A DNA stretch of 5,228 nucleotides from assembly GCA_001770355.1 (NCBI GenBank), contig MEQV01000246.1, positions 1 through 5,228 on the forward strand, written 5' to 3'. A model generated the notes under the pieces. It was given only the letters and a program-made list of their open reading frames with translations, was not told where the DNA came from and ran no database searches. A program made the position numbers and the translations under genes. The DNA is from Betaproteobacteria bacterium RIFCSPLOWO2_02_FULL_62_17 (lineage in GTDB: Bacteria > Pseudomonadota > Gammaproteobacteria > Burkholderiales > SG8-39). Below are positions 4,488 through 5,228 of this stretch, one piece after another. Each line of letters starts with the position of its first letter. The first letter of the stretch is position 1.

Positions 4488-5228
4488 ATGGCAACCACCA
4501 CGAAACCCCCATTCCGTGCCGACCAGGTCGGCAGCCTGCTGCGGCCGGCGGAACTCGCCGAGGCGCGGCTGAAACTGCGTTCCGGCGATATGGGCGCCGA
4601 ACAATACGGCACGATTCGCGACAAATGCATCCGTGAAGTTGTCGCGAAGCAGGAGGCGGTGGGATTGACCGGCATCACCGACGGCGAGTTCAGCCGCGAC
4701 TGGTGGCACATTGATTTTCTCGAGCGCCTCGACGGCGTCAAGGCGGTGCTGGAAAAACCGCTGATCGGCTTTCAGGGCTCGGATGAGCAGCCGCCCATCC
4801 TGAACGTCACCGGCAAGGTGGCGCGCTCCAAGCCCATATTCACCGCATACTTCAAGTTCCTCAAAGAGGTGGTGAAAAAGACGCCCAAGCTCACCATTCC
4901 CGCGCCGGCCATGCTCTATCACCGCGGCGGCCGCGCGAAAGTCAGCATGGATGCTTACCCGGATCTCGCGGTGATGTGGGCCGATGTGTCGGCCGCTTAC
5001 AAGAAAGAAATCGACGATTACGTCGCGGCCGGCTGCAAGTACCTGCAGATCGACGATGTGAGCTTTGCCTATCTCTGCGATCCCAAGTATCGCGAGACTT
5101 TCGAGAAGAACGGCGACGACCCGAACAAGCTGCTGCGCACCTACGCCAATGCCATCAATCAGGCGATCGCGGGCCGGCCGGCGGACCTCACCGTGACCAC
5201 GCACACCTGCCGCGGCAATTTCAAGAAT
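4488..5228 (+). CDS. Single-domain MetE-like (COG0620) methyltransferase, 3' end outside the window
   Basis: The first 247 residues are present and the frame is still open at the last base; family members of this short type are about 340-380 residues. ATG 4488 has a strong site GAGGAGA (4476-4482) 5 bases ahead. The start FRADQVGSLLRP (9-20) is the hallmark of the YxjG/YxjH-like group, which corresponds to the C-terminal catalytic half of cobalamin-independent methionine synthase and lacks its N-terminal domain. TDGEFSRDWW (64-73), YLQIDD (185-190) and the zinc-binding His-x-Cys (His239, Cys241, in THTCRGN) are visible; the remaining zinc ligands would lie past the window. Relatives transfer a methyl group to homocysteine, or handle other thiols, as in epoxyalkane:coenzyme M transferase. 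Methyl donor and acceptor here are unknown; the common label 5-methyltetrahydropteroyltriglutamate-homocysteine methyltransferase is not safe without the N-terminal domain. It is probably its own transcription unit after fbp. Confidence 0.88.
   Translation, partial: MATTTKPPFRADQVGSLLRPAELAEARLKLRSGDMGAEQYGTIRDKCIREVVAKQEAVGLTGITDGEFSRDWWHIDFLERLDGVKAVLEKPLIGFQGSDEQPPILNVTGKVARSKPIFTAYFKFLKEVVKKTPKLTIPAPAMLYHRGGRAKVSMDAYPDLAVMWADVSAAYKKEIDDYVAAGCKYLQIDDVSFAYLCDPKYRETFEKNGDDPNKLLRTYANAINQAIAGRPADLTVTTHTCRGNFKN

Noticed and set aside
4404..5204. 266-codon open frame on the - strand opposite the MetE-like gene
   Set aside because: It is the antisense shadow of a gene with family motifs and a strong ribosome site.

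Overview
This window looks like a chromosomal fragment of a GC-rich betaproteobacterium, probably Burkholderiales or a relative. I base that on the strong G/C third-position bias, a solitary Bug-type tricarboxylate receptor gene (a family greatly expanded in that order), a NitT/TauT-type ABC uptake operon, and a 330-residue class I fructose-1,6-bisphosphatase. The taxonomic call is inference from gene content; there is no rRNA or other phylogenetic marker here.

Layout. Bases 1-1985 (+ strand) are the end of an ABC importer operon: the last 42 codons of an ATPase, a permease overlapping it by 4 bases (GTGA), and a secreted NMT1/THI5-like substrate-binding protein. A 25-bp-arm perfect palindrome lies between permease and binding protein. 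Bases 1986-2123 are a short AT-rich gap between convergent genes, with a perfect 16-bp palindrome that may be a weak two-way terminator. Bases 2124-3110 (- strand) encode a Bug/TctC-type periplasmic binding protein. The 219-bp divergent gap 3111-3329 holds a second copy of the palindrome and a good candidate fbp promoter. Bases 3330-4322 (+) are fbp. A 165-bp gap with hairpins follows. Bases 4488-5228 (+) begin a single-domain MetE-like (COG0620) methyltransferase that runs off the window.

How the genes work together. The first three genes form one importer: ATPase, membrane channel and periplasmic receptor. The Bug protein is a separate receptor with no TctA/TctB partner in view. Fbp is a central carbon enzyme, and the MetE-like protein is probably a zinc-dependent methyl (or alkyl) transferase. 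These last three look like independent transcription units, not one pathway.

The most unusual content is non-coding. Two copies of a long palindrome (arms 25-26 bp, 6-base asymmetric loop) lie in opposite orientation about 2.2 kb apart. One is inside the ABC operon just before a ribosome binding site. The other is between divergent genes, where its edge appears to supply the -35 box of the fbp promoter. They resemble REP-like mobile palindromes. I see no defence system, CRISPR array, RNA gene or transposase gene.
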